In this document: piece by piece, positions 24,613-35,516 of the stretch
How positions within the stretch are numbered: position 1 is the stretch's first letter
How the letters are laid out: every line of letters starts with the position of its first letter
NCBI GenBank assembly: GCA_021018995.1
Contig: CM037590.1
Coordinates: 105,959,097-106,023,096 of the forward strand
DNA length: 64,000 bases
Source: Chloranthus sessilifolius
Taxonomy: Eukaryota; Streptophyta; Magnoliopsida; Chloranthales; Chloranthaceae
Direction: 5' to 3'
The notes under the pieces: generated by a model
The model's input: only the letters and a program-made list of their open reading frames with translations
Database searches by the model: none
What the model was told of the DNA's origin: nothing
Translations under genes and position numbers: made by a program

Positions 24613-26639
24613 CTGAACACCAAGCAGCATCTAGCTCTGCCTTCTGCAAACACCATTACAAAAACATAAAGAAAAATGTAAAATGCTAAAAATTAACTAC
24701 ACAAAATCAACAAAAATAAACATGTACCAGTCGATCAATCTCCGAGGAAAAACTAGTCTGCACCTCATGGCTAGCCAGTTGCTACTCCTCTTGGTGAGTG
24801 GCCTCGCTCATCCTCGCCTCCTAAATAATCAGAACATCATAAGAACATCAGCCAATTAAAATAGAATAAACAAACTAAACATAATAAAAGAAAAATAAAC
24901 TAGTAACTCACCAAATCCCTACCAGTGGTAGCAAGCAAGGTCCTCATTTAGTTCTCTGCCGCCCTCGCATCAGCAATATAGGTCGCCAGGGACCGCAACA
25001 TCTCCTCATCTGGACGGGGGGAGATCCACATCCGCTCCAATGCCACATGAAGAGCCTCCAACGCTCCATGAATCCTGGGGTGAAGTTGACCCTACTCAAG
25101 CTCGACCACTCTCTCCCTCAATGTCGAAGCAGAATTGGGTCCGCTAACACCGAAGGAGTTGTTCCCCTAAAAAGGTAACCACGCGAAGAGACGACCGCCG
25201 CCAAGATCATGGAACCATCTTGAAAACTCATGGGCATCCACCTTATCGCGTGCGCCCATCACCTCGATCCTCTCGGCTCTATATCACAGTCTTCATCTTC
25301 TTCTCAAAGTCTCGGCCGGGGGACTGATCATCTTTGTCCCCACCCATGGGCAAAGCTCCGGATGGACTCCCTGAGGGAGTCCTAACTGGCACGTGACTCA
25401 AGATATATGAATCCGCTCCATTTTCTCGAAGCAGTGGATCCATATATCTCTGCTGAAGAATGACTGACTAGACTGTATAATAGCCTGATCAACATCTTTG
25501 TCAGCCCCGTAGGGCATCAAGATAAGCTGCAACAAAAAATAGACAAGACAAATCATCAATAAAACCTAGAATATGAAATGAAATGGGTTGATAAAACAAT
25601 TAGGAAAGCGTACCTAGCCCATATGCATGTCCTCAAATAGAACCCTCGTTGTCTGAAGGTCTGTAGTCCTCCAGACGCCCCCCATCACCGTCTGCCATAC
25701 ACGCATGCGCAGGAAGGCATGGTCGGTCCCTTGGGGAACCCTGGGAGTAAGAATAAAAAGTGGTCGTACGCCCAAAACTAAAACCAAAGAAGAAATGAAC
25801 AATATTACTAAAGGAAAATAGAAATAATGAATAAGGAAAAACTTCTAAAAAGTAACTATTCTCACCTGAAGAAAAGGGATAAAACCACCAATAGTGGCGA
25901 TGCCTCTCTCCCGATGGAACACCTGCTGATACAGGTGCACCAGTGTCGCTGTGCCCCAAGCATATGAGCCCACTTGGCTCAAATCTCTCAGAAGTGTCAA
26001 AAATAGCCCGGTAATTGTCCCCTGGGTCGAGGAGGAAAATAACATTGCACCAAAAAAGTGCATCAAGAAGGCCCTGATAACATGATCTACCTGCACTCCC
26101 GACATCAGCCCAGGCTCGCGAAACGCCATCGCCCCACGATGCATCTCATAATCCACTACAGACTCCGAGTGGCGTCTTGGTGGAATAAATCCCACGCCAA
26201 AAGTATCAATGAGCCAAGTGACCCAGATCATCCCTAATCAGAACCCACTGAGTGGGTACTCCTACCCACGCAGCTCCTTGCACACCCTGCGGTAATCACC
26301 AAGCATCCGGCTTGTCATAGGCTCTCCCTCGAACCTGACCTAGGTGATGTGGACCTAATCCTCGGGGGTTGGAAGCATCATCCCTGTCGAGAAGAGCAAA
26401 GCCTGCTGCTCGTCCCTCCACCTCTCCACAGTAGTGTCGACTAGACCACGATTGGGCTGGAAGGGCTCAAGCTCCAAAATCGGCCCAAAGCCGAAGGCTG
26501 CCATCCTCTCCCTCTGAAACTCAAGGAAATCCAAGTACTAGGCTCGAGACTCCCCCCAAGCAGAGCTGATAGCCAGTGAAGAAGGATTCTAAGACACAAT
26601 GAAATGAAGAAGAGAACATAAGACAAAAATAACAAATAT

Positions 26640-27270
26640 GAAAAAACACATAAGAATTAATAATAATAAAATAATAATAATACAAGTTACTGATGAATTA
26701 TAATAGTTAAAGTTGATCAATGATAGTGATAATAATGATAATGATAAATAATAATAATAATAATAAGATAATGATAATAATAACGATAATAATAATAATA
26801 GAAATACTAATGATAATAATACCAATGATAATAATAATAGTGAGAATAATAAAAATAATTATAATGATAATGATAATGATGATAATAATAATAATAATGA
26901 TAAAATACTAATGATAACAATAACAATAACAATAATAATAATACTAAAAAAATAAATAATAATGATAATAATGATAACAACCAAAATAATAATAATGACA
27001 ATAATAATTGATAAATAACCAACAGTAACTAACAATAATTGATGGTGATAAATAATAATAAGATCAATAATAACTGACCGCGGTAATAACATTAACAAAT
27101 AATTGGCGATAGAAACAAACCGACAATAAACAGAGAAACGGATAAAGAATAAACATAATCATAATAATAATGATAATAAATAATAATCTAATAATAATAA
27201 AAGATAAGAATAATAATAAAAAATGATAATAATAATGATAACAATAATAATAGCAAAATGTTCATGACAA
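26640..27270. repeat. AAT/ATG-rich microsatellite in intron 1 of the PMD gene
   Basis: Some 630 bases are made of TAA, AAT and GATAAT units with few interruptions. They lie in the long first intron of the minus-strand PMD gene (27645-26589). The open frames here of Ile/Met or Leu/Tyr runs are composition artefacts. Confidence 0.9.
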
Positions 27271-28029
27271 AAATACGATAAACAACAAACACTAAAGGAA
27301 CAAAAATGACAATGATAACAAGCAATGCATGGAGAATAAATAACCTAAAACTACCTCACAAAGGAAAAAAGACAGTACATAAGTATGGCAATAAAGGAAC
27401 TATAATTCCATGATAGAACGATAATAAAAGACTATGATAGGCATGCAAAACATGAGAAAGATAGTACTAGGTGATAAAGTAAACGTGATCTAGAACTAGA
27501 TACATGAATGATGCATGAATGCACACGCACACTAAAACTAAATGCAGGTTCTGCGTAATTAAAAGGGATTTCATAACCTAAATAGGCTATGTTATAACCT
27601 AAATTCCTAGGAAAATAAGAGAGACTCTTATTTCAGAACACCTACTTGATCCCTCGCGAAAGCATCCTCTAGCGGAATGCATATCGAGTGCAGAGCCCGA
27701 CACGGAGCAGCATCAGTGGCATCAGCACCATCAATGCCGTCAGCACCAGTAGGAACCTCATCTCCATCAGCCCCGACAGCCACCTCAGGAGCGCCGTCTC
27801 TAACAACCTTAGGAGCCTCATCTCCCTCTACGCTCGAAAACTCAAGTAACTGACCCTCCAAGTCATCTCCAAACTCCAAGTCTGAAGTGATCAAGTGAAC
27901 TCGCTCGCTACTCTCAGATGCCATCTCAAAAGGAAGAGCTCGAAAGACTAGAAAGAACGCAAGAATTACGCTCGAAACGAACGAGTGGATTAAGAGATAT
28001 TGTGAAAACACGGAAACTAGAGCACCAAG

Positions 28030-28400
28030 GAAGCAAGGAAATCAGAGAAAGTCAGAACGCGTAGAGAGAAATGAGAAAATTTTGGGTTATACGCGAGAAC
28101 CCCTATGCCCAATATGATTGCATGCATATAGACCTGCGCGCATTCCAAATTACGCACCAACATAGACACGCACAATTAAGCTCCCGTCACCGAAGAGATG
28201 CGACGAACCAATCCCTCGCATCATAAGCTGTGCGTAATTAGAATCATGTGCATTCGCTGGTGTGCGCAGTTTGAAAAGTCACCCGGGCATCCATTGAAGT
28301 GTGGCCTACTGGCACTTCAATTGCTCGCTATTGACCCTGCGCATAATTCAGTTATACACATAGCCAATTGCTCATAATTGTTAAGCTAAAACACAAAATA
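28030..28400 (-). promoter_or_regulatory. Upstream region of the RT-G PMD gene with iterated motif
   Basis: A TATA-like GCGTATAACCC (minus, near 28090) lies about 165 bases before the ATG. Upstream of it, motifs of the type TGCGCGTAATT / TGTGCGTAATT / TGCGCATAATT and GCATGCAT recur between about 28110 and 28380. The same words recur in the LTR-like segment at 32480-32770. Promoter role is inferred. Confidence 0.5.
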
Positions 28401-28404
28401 TAAA

Positions 28405-29795
28405 TGATCAGTCACATAATATACCAATTTATCACCCTTAACTTGGTGATGCCAGGACTTAGTTTGTTACTAATAAGTTACTGATGTGCATGTATTAAAG
28501 ATAAACAAAAAAACAGAACCAAAATGATAATATTAGTCAAAATGAACTTAATAAAGAATAAAAAGACGATTAAACCAAAAGACAATTCACCGCCTACTGA
28601 AAGGATGAAAAATCGTGTTTTACGATTTTGGGAAACAATGCAAAAGAAAACTATAGAAAATTATACTTTACAATTCTTCAGAAGAAGACGTTCAAAAGAG
28701 TGCGATATAAGAAAAGTGATGAATCGTAAAAAGAAAATCGTATAATAGGAAGCTGTATAGAAAGTAAAGAATAGAAAATCGTAATTTATGATTTTCTAGA
28801 GAAGAGGCTTTCTAAAGCTACTGATCACGTGAGAATGAACACCGCCATGCACCAAATTAGAAGAATTCTTATCTTAGAAGTTTGGGTGATAACGGATCTA
28901 GGAAATTGATGAAGAAGAATCTTAAGAGGACTTTGTTGCTGAAATAAAGGAAGAAATTTAGAAGTACATCAACAGAATAGAAAGCAAGGAACTATAAGAT
29001 TAGAAGTAGAGTTATATTACAATAGTTTTATTTCTTTTATTAGAATTAGGAGTTTGTAAACTGACCCCTTATGATCTATAAATAAGAGGGCTTCGTATAG
29101 GAATAACCATTGAAGAAATTCTCAGCATCAATTGACGATTGAGGTTGGGCTTTCTTTCGATCAACATTAGAGTAGTTTAGTTTAGGTATCCATAGTTTCT
29201 CAGAAGCAATTGACACCTGCAGCTGAAGGGTGAAGGATACAAAAATTTATTTTGGTTTCTAGTTTAGATTTATTTTATTACAATTTCTTACTTTGTAAAC
29301 ATCTTCGAATTTTAATTTGAATTGACGACTCAGGTTGAAGTTTGCAAATTAGTGTAACGGTTTTGCTTTTTCATCTTTAGTTTTCTAGAATTTGATTGAC
29401 GCCCAAGTTTTAGAAGATTGTTGATTAGTATAAATCTATATTGAATGAAGCTAGTTTTTGATTGACGCCCAAATTCTAGAAGAGTGAGATATAGTGTAAC
29501 GGTATTTTAAATTTATAAATATCCGATAGCTAAAGATTATGATTGACGACCATAATCTAAAGTAGGAGGATTTAGATTTATTTTCTGCAATTTAGATTAA
29601 GAAACAATTCTTTAATCATATTTCTCTAGTAGTTTAAGATCTTAAAAGATAAGTATAAGTTTTTAGAAAAATTAAATTAATATATATATATAAACTTGTC
29701 TCTGTGGGAACGATCATTTTCTAGTACAATAATTTTCATTATGCACTTGCCAAAGGTTAAGACTTAATTAGACACCCATATAACTAGCACAATCA
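28405..29795 (+). mobile_element. Solo LTR F3 of the RT-A family
   Basis: The LTR starts TGATCAGTCAC and ends CACAATCA, 1391 bases, flanked by a perfect 5-bp duplication ATAAA (28400-28404 and 29796-29800). It contains AAAATCGT / ACGATTTT pairs (28605-28800), a TATA box (CTATAAATAAG, near 29080) and the TTGACG(A/C)C series (29130-29550). No interior remains. It landed upstream of the antisense PMD gene. Confidence 0.9.
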
Positions 29796-29887
29796 ATAAA
29801 CCAAAAAAAAATAAGCTAATATACACATGTATATAACAGTACATATGAAACAAACTATATACATACATCCTAACACTCATAACAATA

Positions 29888-29895
29888 CACACACG

Positions 29896-29953
<58 letters not shown>

Positions 29954-29955
29954 CT
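29888..29955. repeat. (AC)n followed by (AT)n microsatellite
   Basis: An AC run (about 29898-29930) passes directly into an AT run (to about 29953). Open frames across it are artefacts. Confidence 0.95.
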
Positions 29956-30140
29956 CATAAATACACATAAATGTTATAAATGAGAACTAGTGTACACCTA
30001 CATACACACATATAACTATACACGACCAATAAACTGCTCCTAACTGTATAAATAAATATAAGTAAGCGATTTCTAACTATATAAATATGCATACGAACTG
30101 CTTTTAACATACGAATATAAATAACACCCATTAAACGACC

Positions 30141-30725
30141 TTGGACCATACACGTATATCAAACTGGGAAATCACTTGTAATTATGCAAATATACACAGG
30201 AGATCGGCAATTAGTGTGATTCAACCAAAGAAAGAGAAGCCCGGTAATGATTATAATGAGGATGAGACCCACGGCTCGATGACACCGATGAAAGCTGCAA
30301 CACCGAACGCGATCCCATCAACGCTATTCAATACCCAAGAAGAAGTTTAGAACTACTCCAACACCCCGACCAGCACGGATGATGATAGCATCGAAGGTGG
30401 AGATGGAGATAATAACTGTATTACTGAGGAGAAGAGACAAAATCTCTTGGGCGGATCTTGCCAAGATAAAAATCCACCTAAAGTCCAAATGCCATTTCCA
30501 TTGAGGTTCTCTTTTGAAGAAGAGATGACCGAGGCTGATGACAAATTGGATGATTTGCTGACTAAGTTTGCTTTGAAGTCTAATGATATTAGGTCCTTTG
30601 CTGAAGTTGATGTAGAAAATGCAATGGAGAGCGAAATGGGTCCTTCTATTTGTTATCATCAAGGGAAACACCTGTTTATTCTTGATGAGGAAGTTGGAAT
30701 AGTTTACACTCTTCTCTTTTGTTAA
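30141..30725 (+). pseudogene. Unassigned coding remnant
   Basis: Two stretches in one frame, broken by a stop at 30348-30350, give an acidic, hydrophilic sequence. It includes TPTSTDDDSIEGGDGD, MPFPLRFSFEEEMTEADDK and FALKSNDIRSFAEVDVENAM, and ends at TAA 30723. The composition looks like a real former coding region. I do not recognise a family. It lies in RT-G between solo LTR F3 and the putative RT-G LTR. Confidence 0.35.
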
Positions 30726-31119
30726 GTTGGAGATCAAATATATTTTACCATCCATGATTGCATGCTCTCCATGATAATCTGGCACAAAATTTTCTACTGT
30801 CAAAGGGAACTGCTTCTCAACATGGGATGGACTTGACTTTGAAGACAACAGTGATGACACCCAAAGGTCGAAGGTCCTTACCAAATGAACAATATGGGAA
30901 ATCACCCCTGACATTAAAAAGATAATGCATATAACACCAATAAGAAGACTTTGAGTTCATGTGGAAAAATTTAACAAGAGGCATAGTAGTCTAAGAGGTG
31001 ACAAAGTCAACTAATGTGGATGACGTGGGTGGTTGTGTAATTTAGTATGCTCCCAGAACGGGTGAAACCCTCTTAACAATTGTCATCGTCCAGACGTTCT
31101 TGGTAGTAACGCCACACAT
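30726..31119. other. No feature recognised
   Basis: This is mixed-composition sequence. A 196-codon open frame on the minus strand across 30914-30324 has no family resemblance and overlaps the better plus-strand frame, so I do not call it. Confidence 0.4.
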
Positions 31120-31470
31120 CGACAAGATGGGAGGTCTACCAATGTCCCATCGTGACACTAATGACAAAAATACTAAGCCCCGTCACAACACAACCACCTA
31201 ATCACCAACCCTAGAAATAACAAAACCAAACCCACTGTCTCTTTGCGCACTCATGATGACATATGATCACCACCATCCCATCGCTGAAACCAACCATCCC
31301 ATCGCATAACCTAGAATCCTCCAAGAGAAGAGATGACCACCAATGTCCCATCATAAAGAAGTAAATAACAAAATTGAACCTCCAAAATGTCCCACCGCAA
31401 CAACCATCAGGTCCTGTCGTGAACGATATAAAGGCCTTTCGGTAGTGATAAATTAGGTAAGTATCACCCC
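31120..31470 (+). promoter_or_regulatory. Promoter-like segment with iterated CCCATCG motif, TATA box and splice donor
   Basis: Copies of (T/A)CCCATCG(C/T), some altered, recur at about 31140, 31266, 31286, 31343, 31388 and 31411. They are followed by the TATA box TATAAAG (31427-31433) and a consensus splice donor TTAG/GTAAGT (31456-31462). This is the order seen before the third ORF of RT-I (51404-52140) and in RT-C (44500-45159), with a different motif. It probably drove the decayed frame that follows. Confidence 0.5.
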
Positions 31471-31579
31471 TTCTTTACTCGATATTCTTGTAAGTATAGT
31501 TAGCTAACATTAAATCAAATGTTTTCAAAAACCTGATTCTCTTGATCTGCGAACTACTGTAGTCCTCCCATAAGAGACA

Positions 31580-32345
31580 ATCATGAATATCCGTAAGAAG
31601 GTTAGAAGGAATATCCAGCATATCGAGTTGACAACCAAGAAAGGTTGGGTCCCCAAATCCCATACCGATGGATCTGCTCCACAAGGTCTCGGAAGCCACG
31701 TTTCCGCCGTTTTTATCAAATTGATCTTAAGTTAAAAACTTGAAGTTTCAAAACCCCTATCTATCAAACTTTCTATCTCTCATCACTCCAATCCATTCTT
31801 TCCCCTGGGAAGTCGAATACCAAGTATGCTCAACTTTGAGAAATCATAAATGTTTACTGGAGGGACGCCCGACGTATCGTTGGTGTGACCAAGGACCAAT
31901 TATATGACATGATCTACGAAAGTCTTTGCCATCCAATGACCAATTATCTGGGCACTTGACCTCGTATCTTGACATTTGTATGATGCCACTGCTACTTCGT
32001 TTACGTCAAATCCCCCCCGTTTGACTGCGATATGCAGCAGGTCGCGATATGTGACGGGATGTGATATGCACCTACAGTTGTGGATAAACCTCTCGATTGC
32101 TACCAAAGGCCCACGAATACCCCTTCACTTAGCTTGCGTCGAGCATTTCATGTTAGCTCCCCGGCTCACACTGGTGATCTCTCAAATAAATGAGAAAGCA
32201 CCTAAAAGGAGGTGTCCACTTCTTCGACGCATTCTTGCTCCACAAGAACCCACCGAAGAGGGGCATAGACATCCCATTTTCGCCCTCTCGGAGTATATAA
32301 ACCTGTTCAATCAACCTTTGACCTTGCCCATGACTCTTGGAAAGT
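31580..32345 (+). pseudogene. Decayed frame behind the CCCATCG promoter
   Basis: Plus-strand frames from about 31585 (MNIRKKVRRNIQH) and from about 31850 (YWRDARRIVGVTKDQLYD) read as fragments of a coding region with many stops and frame changes. By position after a spliced leader and before a purine tract it could be a third ORF, but no family match is visible. Confidence in a former gene is modest. Confidence 0.3.
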
Positions 32346-32370
32346 GACTAACCCTTTTCGGAAGCCTTAA

Positions 32371-32914
32371 AACCCTAAATGTGGGGGCTATATATTATTC
32401 ACGTAGTGTATAGTCGATTCTGGGCTGAAATCTCAACCCATGGACTCGGACCCTACTCAGCTCGGTAAATTCTCGAACTGTGCGCCTGAATCCACGCACA
32501 TAATTGGATCGCACGCATAAATCTATGCATACAATCAGCCCAAGTAGGACTGGGGGTACAACTGCCGTGCACCACCAAAAAATCCTGATTATGCACGTAT
32601 ACCTGTGTACATAATTCGATTGCATGCATCCTTGGACGCGCGTAATTGGTCCAAAGTTGGACCGGGGCTATGACCCTTAGAACCGCCCATATTCTTCGAT
32701 TACACGCATGGAACCATGCACATAATTGGATTATGCGTATGGATCCATGCGCGTAATTGGTTCCAAGCAAGTTGGAACAATGACACCCAACTGAGCCAGT
32801 CAGCTTGTCATTACTCAGTCGGTAGAGGAGGCAGAGCAAGAGCTGAATTTGCAACTGTCCTTCATTTGGCTATAAGAAAAAATGCAAGGAAGAAGAATCC
32901 AACCCAACCTTGAG
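32371..32914 (+). mobile_element. Purine tract and truncated LTR, probably the 3' LTR of RT-G
   Basis: AACCCTAAATGTGGGGGC (32371-32388) resembles a polypurine tract. From 32389 an LTR-like stretch follows, with iterated GCACATAATTGG / GCGCGTAATTGG / GCATGCAT motifs (32480-32770) and then TATAAGAAA (32871-32879). This U3-like order matches the motif set upstream of the antisense PMD gene at 28110-28380. The LTR is cut at about 32914 where RT-I sequence begins. Assignment to RT-G is inferred. Confidence 0.5.
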
Positions 32915-34502
32915 ATATGGACTAGTATTAGGGCTATATCCTGTCCACATGAATGGTCACAGGATATCCTATGGATATACTTCAGTCATGGGGGTTAAAA
33001 AGTTATAACAAGAAAACCACTGCAGCCATTATGTTTGCAAGGCTACAAGCTCATGCATCCATAGGTGTAGAAAATCTATAAAGATCTAAATGTAAAATAT
33101 AAGAACTTACAGATTTAATGAAAAAGTAAAAACAACTTTTCATTGCTTAAAAGGTACATACAATGGATTAGCCCACAAGGCTGCAGTCTCTGCAAACCTC
33201 CAGACCCTTTACGATGTTCTTACACGGTCCTTTTATAGCTTAAATCAACCCTATTTATTATAGAGGCTTAGCCAGACATGCTGAGCTAAGGAAGGAAGAA
33301 AATAAAAAGATGACCTAACCCTAAAAATGACCTAAGGTAAGAATATCCTCACGGCTCCCTTGCTTCAGATGCTTTTTCTGCATGCTTACATGGCTTATAT
33401 ACAATACATAAAGTGACTTTCTACCTTGGCCAATAAGAGAAGAGGAGAATAAACTTAGTTAGGATTCTACTAATGTGGCTCATTTTCAGCCAAGTATTGC
33501 CCCTGACAGTTAGGAAAAGCATAACACACTTGGGCAGGTGTCCCATGTGCTGTGGAAGTTCCAAAATACCCTTGACATCTAAAAATATCTGTTGGAACCC
33601 GATCTTCGATAGGTTGAAGAACTTCTGAAGCCTCACAGTGAAGAACTTAAGCGGCTGGAGAGTATCCTGAAGGACTCTCGAGTGGCTGGAGTTGAAATCC
33701 AAAATTGCTTGAGAGGTAGAATAGCATTTGAAAGCAGCTCATGAGGATTCTTCAGAAGGTTCAGAAATACCTGAAAGGTTCTCAACATGTTGTATTGCTC
33801 CTTTCTTTAACTGCTCGAGAAGTCAGATTTTTGAAGGCTTCTCGAGTGGTTGACTTCTGATCGACAGATAAAATGCTACATCCACTCGACTGCCCGACAG
33901 GCTAAGAGGCTTCTGCTATGATGTGCTTGAAAATTACTCGAGCTGGAACTCTTGTAGGTATATCCATTCGATAGGTTCGAGAGGTTAAAAGGCGATAGTC
34001 CTCAACTGCTCGACAGGTGATTTTTGATGCCAGGAACCACTCGAGACTGCTCGAGAACTACTCGAGATGAAGGATCTGAAGTTGTTCTGCTTGAGAGGCT
34101 CCTTTGCTGCAGGCCTAATGTGCTCAAGAGCTGCTTGAGCTTAATATGTCAAGTCAGATTCCGCCGAGGGCTGCTCGATAAACTTCGATCCTCTCATCAT
34201 CATATACATAACTCCACAATGCTTGGGTCTCACTTTTCTCTCACTGCAGGACTTCTAGGGGTCTAGGGCATGTTGAATAGCCCACACGGTGGGGACCACC
34301 ATGGTTCAAACTCTGTAATTCCATCAGCTTAAATGTTGGACTCTCATTTCTCTCTACTTGACATTTGTGAGATGGATTGCTGCTCATGCTGCAGATTATT
34401 TCTAACTACAAAAACATGCTCAAAACTCAATTATTAAACAGCTCTAAGGTCTAGTAAGGGCTAGGTTAGGAGGTGGAAAGTGGCATAATTCAATGATTAA
34501 CA
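32915..34502 (-). repeat. RT-I 3' LTR, truncated at its U5 end
   Basis: On the minus strand the LTR starts TGTTAATCATTG (34502) right after a purine tract. It carries many CTCGAG / TCGAGAGG motifs (about 34200-33590), a TATA box (TATATAAG, 33401-33394), and the phrase TGTGACCATTCA near 32960 that recurs in U5 of the RT-C LTRs. It stops at about 32915 without the expected end; comparison with RT-C suggests several hundred bases of U5 are missing. The break abuts the RT-G LTR remnant. Confidence 0.72.
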
Positions 34503-35516
34503 CACCCCCAAACTTAATCTTTCCTAGTCCTCTAGCAAAGGAAAAATTAAACAGTTATTCTAAAAAAATTTAAATGCCACTTTCATATGGAGCATGGATA
34601 CATTTAGCTTATGCATCAAGCCTTTTAAACCCCTAGGTGATCCCTAGTGGAGGAGTCAAGTCTCCTGAGGGTTTTCAGTGAAGATACCCACAAACTTTAC
34701 AATAAAATAGTTAAGTATAGTGCAAATAGTGGCATGTCAGATATCAACACATAACGCTTCATTCCATACCTTATTCTTTCAAATTTAGAAGAGTTTAAAA
34801 TAGTAATTGCAAATAGTTTATCACTTAAACCAACATGTATTTCCATCACAACCAATTAGCTTACATCAAGAGTGTAGTGTATGAAAATCAGTACTAAGCT
34901 CACCATTAATTCAAAAATCAAGTTTTAACATTGCCCCAATAAATTTAATTTTAGACCCAATCCTCACCAAAGCTATCTCTCAACAAATGAATTCAAGGGT
35001 GTTCACATTTTCTGTAGCTCAAGATCAGTTACAGTCCTCAAATAGGCCTGCAAGCATGAACATAGGCATTGCTGCTAATTCCTGATATCTTCATGTTCTT
35101 TTCACCATAGATTAGACATCCCTTTATCTCCACATGACAACTCCATTCACTTTGGATCATTGAGGACTTTTAGATGGGTTGCAATGTGGCTTATGGTTGA
35201 GGTTTAAAAAGAATAAAAGGGGTAGAAAGGGTTCAAAACTAAGAAATCAACTAAGAGGTAGGAGGTGATTCATGACTTCACCTTCTTCATCACAACACTG
35301 CTTCATTTTCTTTGATATTTTTTAGATTTGAAGTGGCCAACTTCTGCTCTTCTTTTCAGTTTTTTAGGTAAAGTACTTCTCTTGATTTCTCTCTTTTTTT
35401 TTTTTTTTAAATCTATTATATTTCTTTTTTTTATTATTATAATGGATTGCCACTACTATACAACTGATACACTGCTTCTTCTAGATCTCTTCCACCAAAT
35501 GTTGAACCTTGCTCAC
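34503..35516 (-). other. RT-I 3' noncoding module, distal part
   Basis: On the minus strand this holds the purine tract TTAAGTTTGGGGGTG (34517-34503), the conserved block (34683-34572), and the A-rich tract seen as T runs at 35385-35440. The remainder of the module continues at 48196, because RT-C inserted exactly at 35516/48196. The two sides join to match RT-C module sequence near 38290-38400. Confidence 0.8.

Larger units (their letters stand above)
21990..27924 (-). pseudogene. Antisense PMD gene of RT-G, with coiled-coil tail
   Basis: This is a multi-exon Plant Mobile Domain gene (relatives MAIN and MAIL1 are nuclear and act in silencing and genome stability). Exon 1 (27924-27646) begins MASESSER, encodes an acidic Asp/Glu/Gly/Ala-rich segment and ends at GTAGGTG. 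Exon 2 (26588-25866) holds the PMD core: VERWRDEQQ, MMLPTPED, GSYAWGTATLVHLYQQV and IGGFIPFLQ, then a GTGAG donor. Exon 3 (25777-25614) has WAYDHF, then a frame change. Exon 4 (from 25526) has MPYGADKDVDQA and IWIHCFEKMERIH. Later small exons encode helical, charged segments such as MARLRAELEHWAG (near 23130). Five stops in exon 2 sit where Trp is expected. An LTR (23212-24612) splits the tail. The gene is antisense to RT-G pol, and dead. Confidence 0.8.

Noticed and set aside
24600..24640. A clean target-site duplication for solo LTR F2
   Set aside because: CCTAG on the left has only weak partners (CCTGA, TCTAG) on the right, and the LTR tail is altered, so no duplication is claimed.
26589..27098. 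Open frames on both strands with long Ile, Met, Leu and Tyr runs
   Set aside because: They are translations of the AAT/ATG microsatellite in the PMD intron.
30324..30914. A 196-codon minus-strand frame
   Set aside because: No family resemblance; it overlaps the plus-strand remnant, whose composition is more protein-like.
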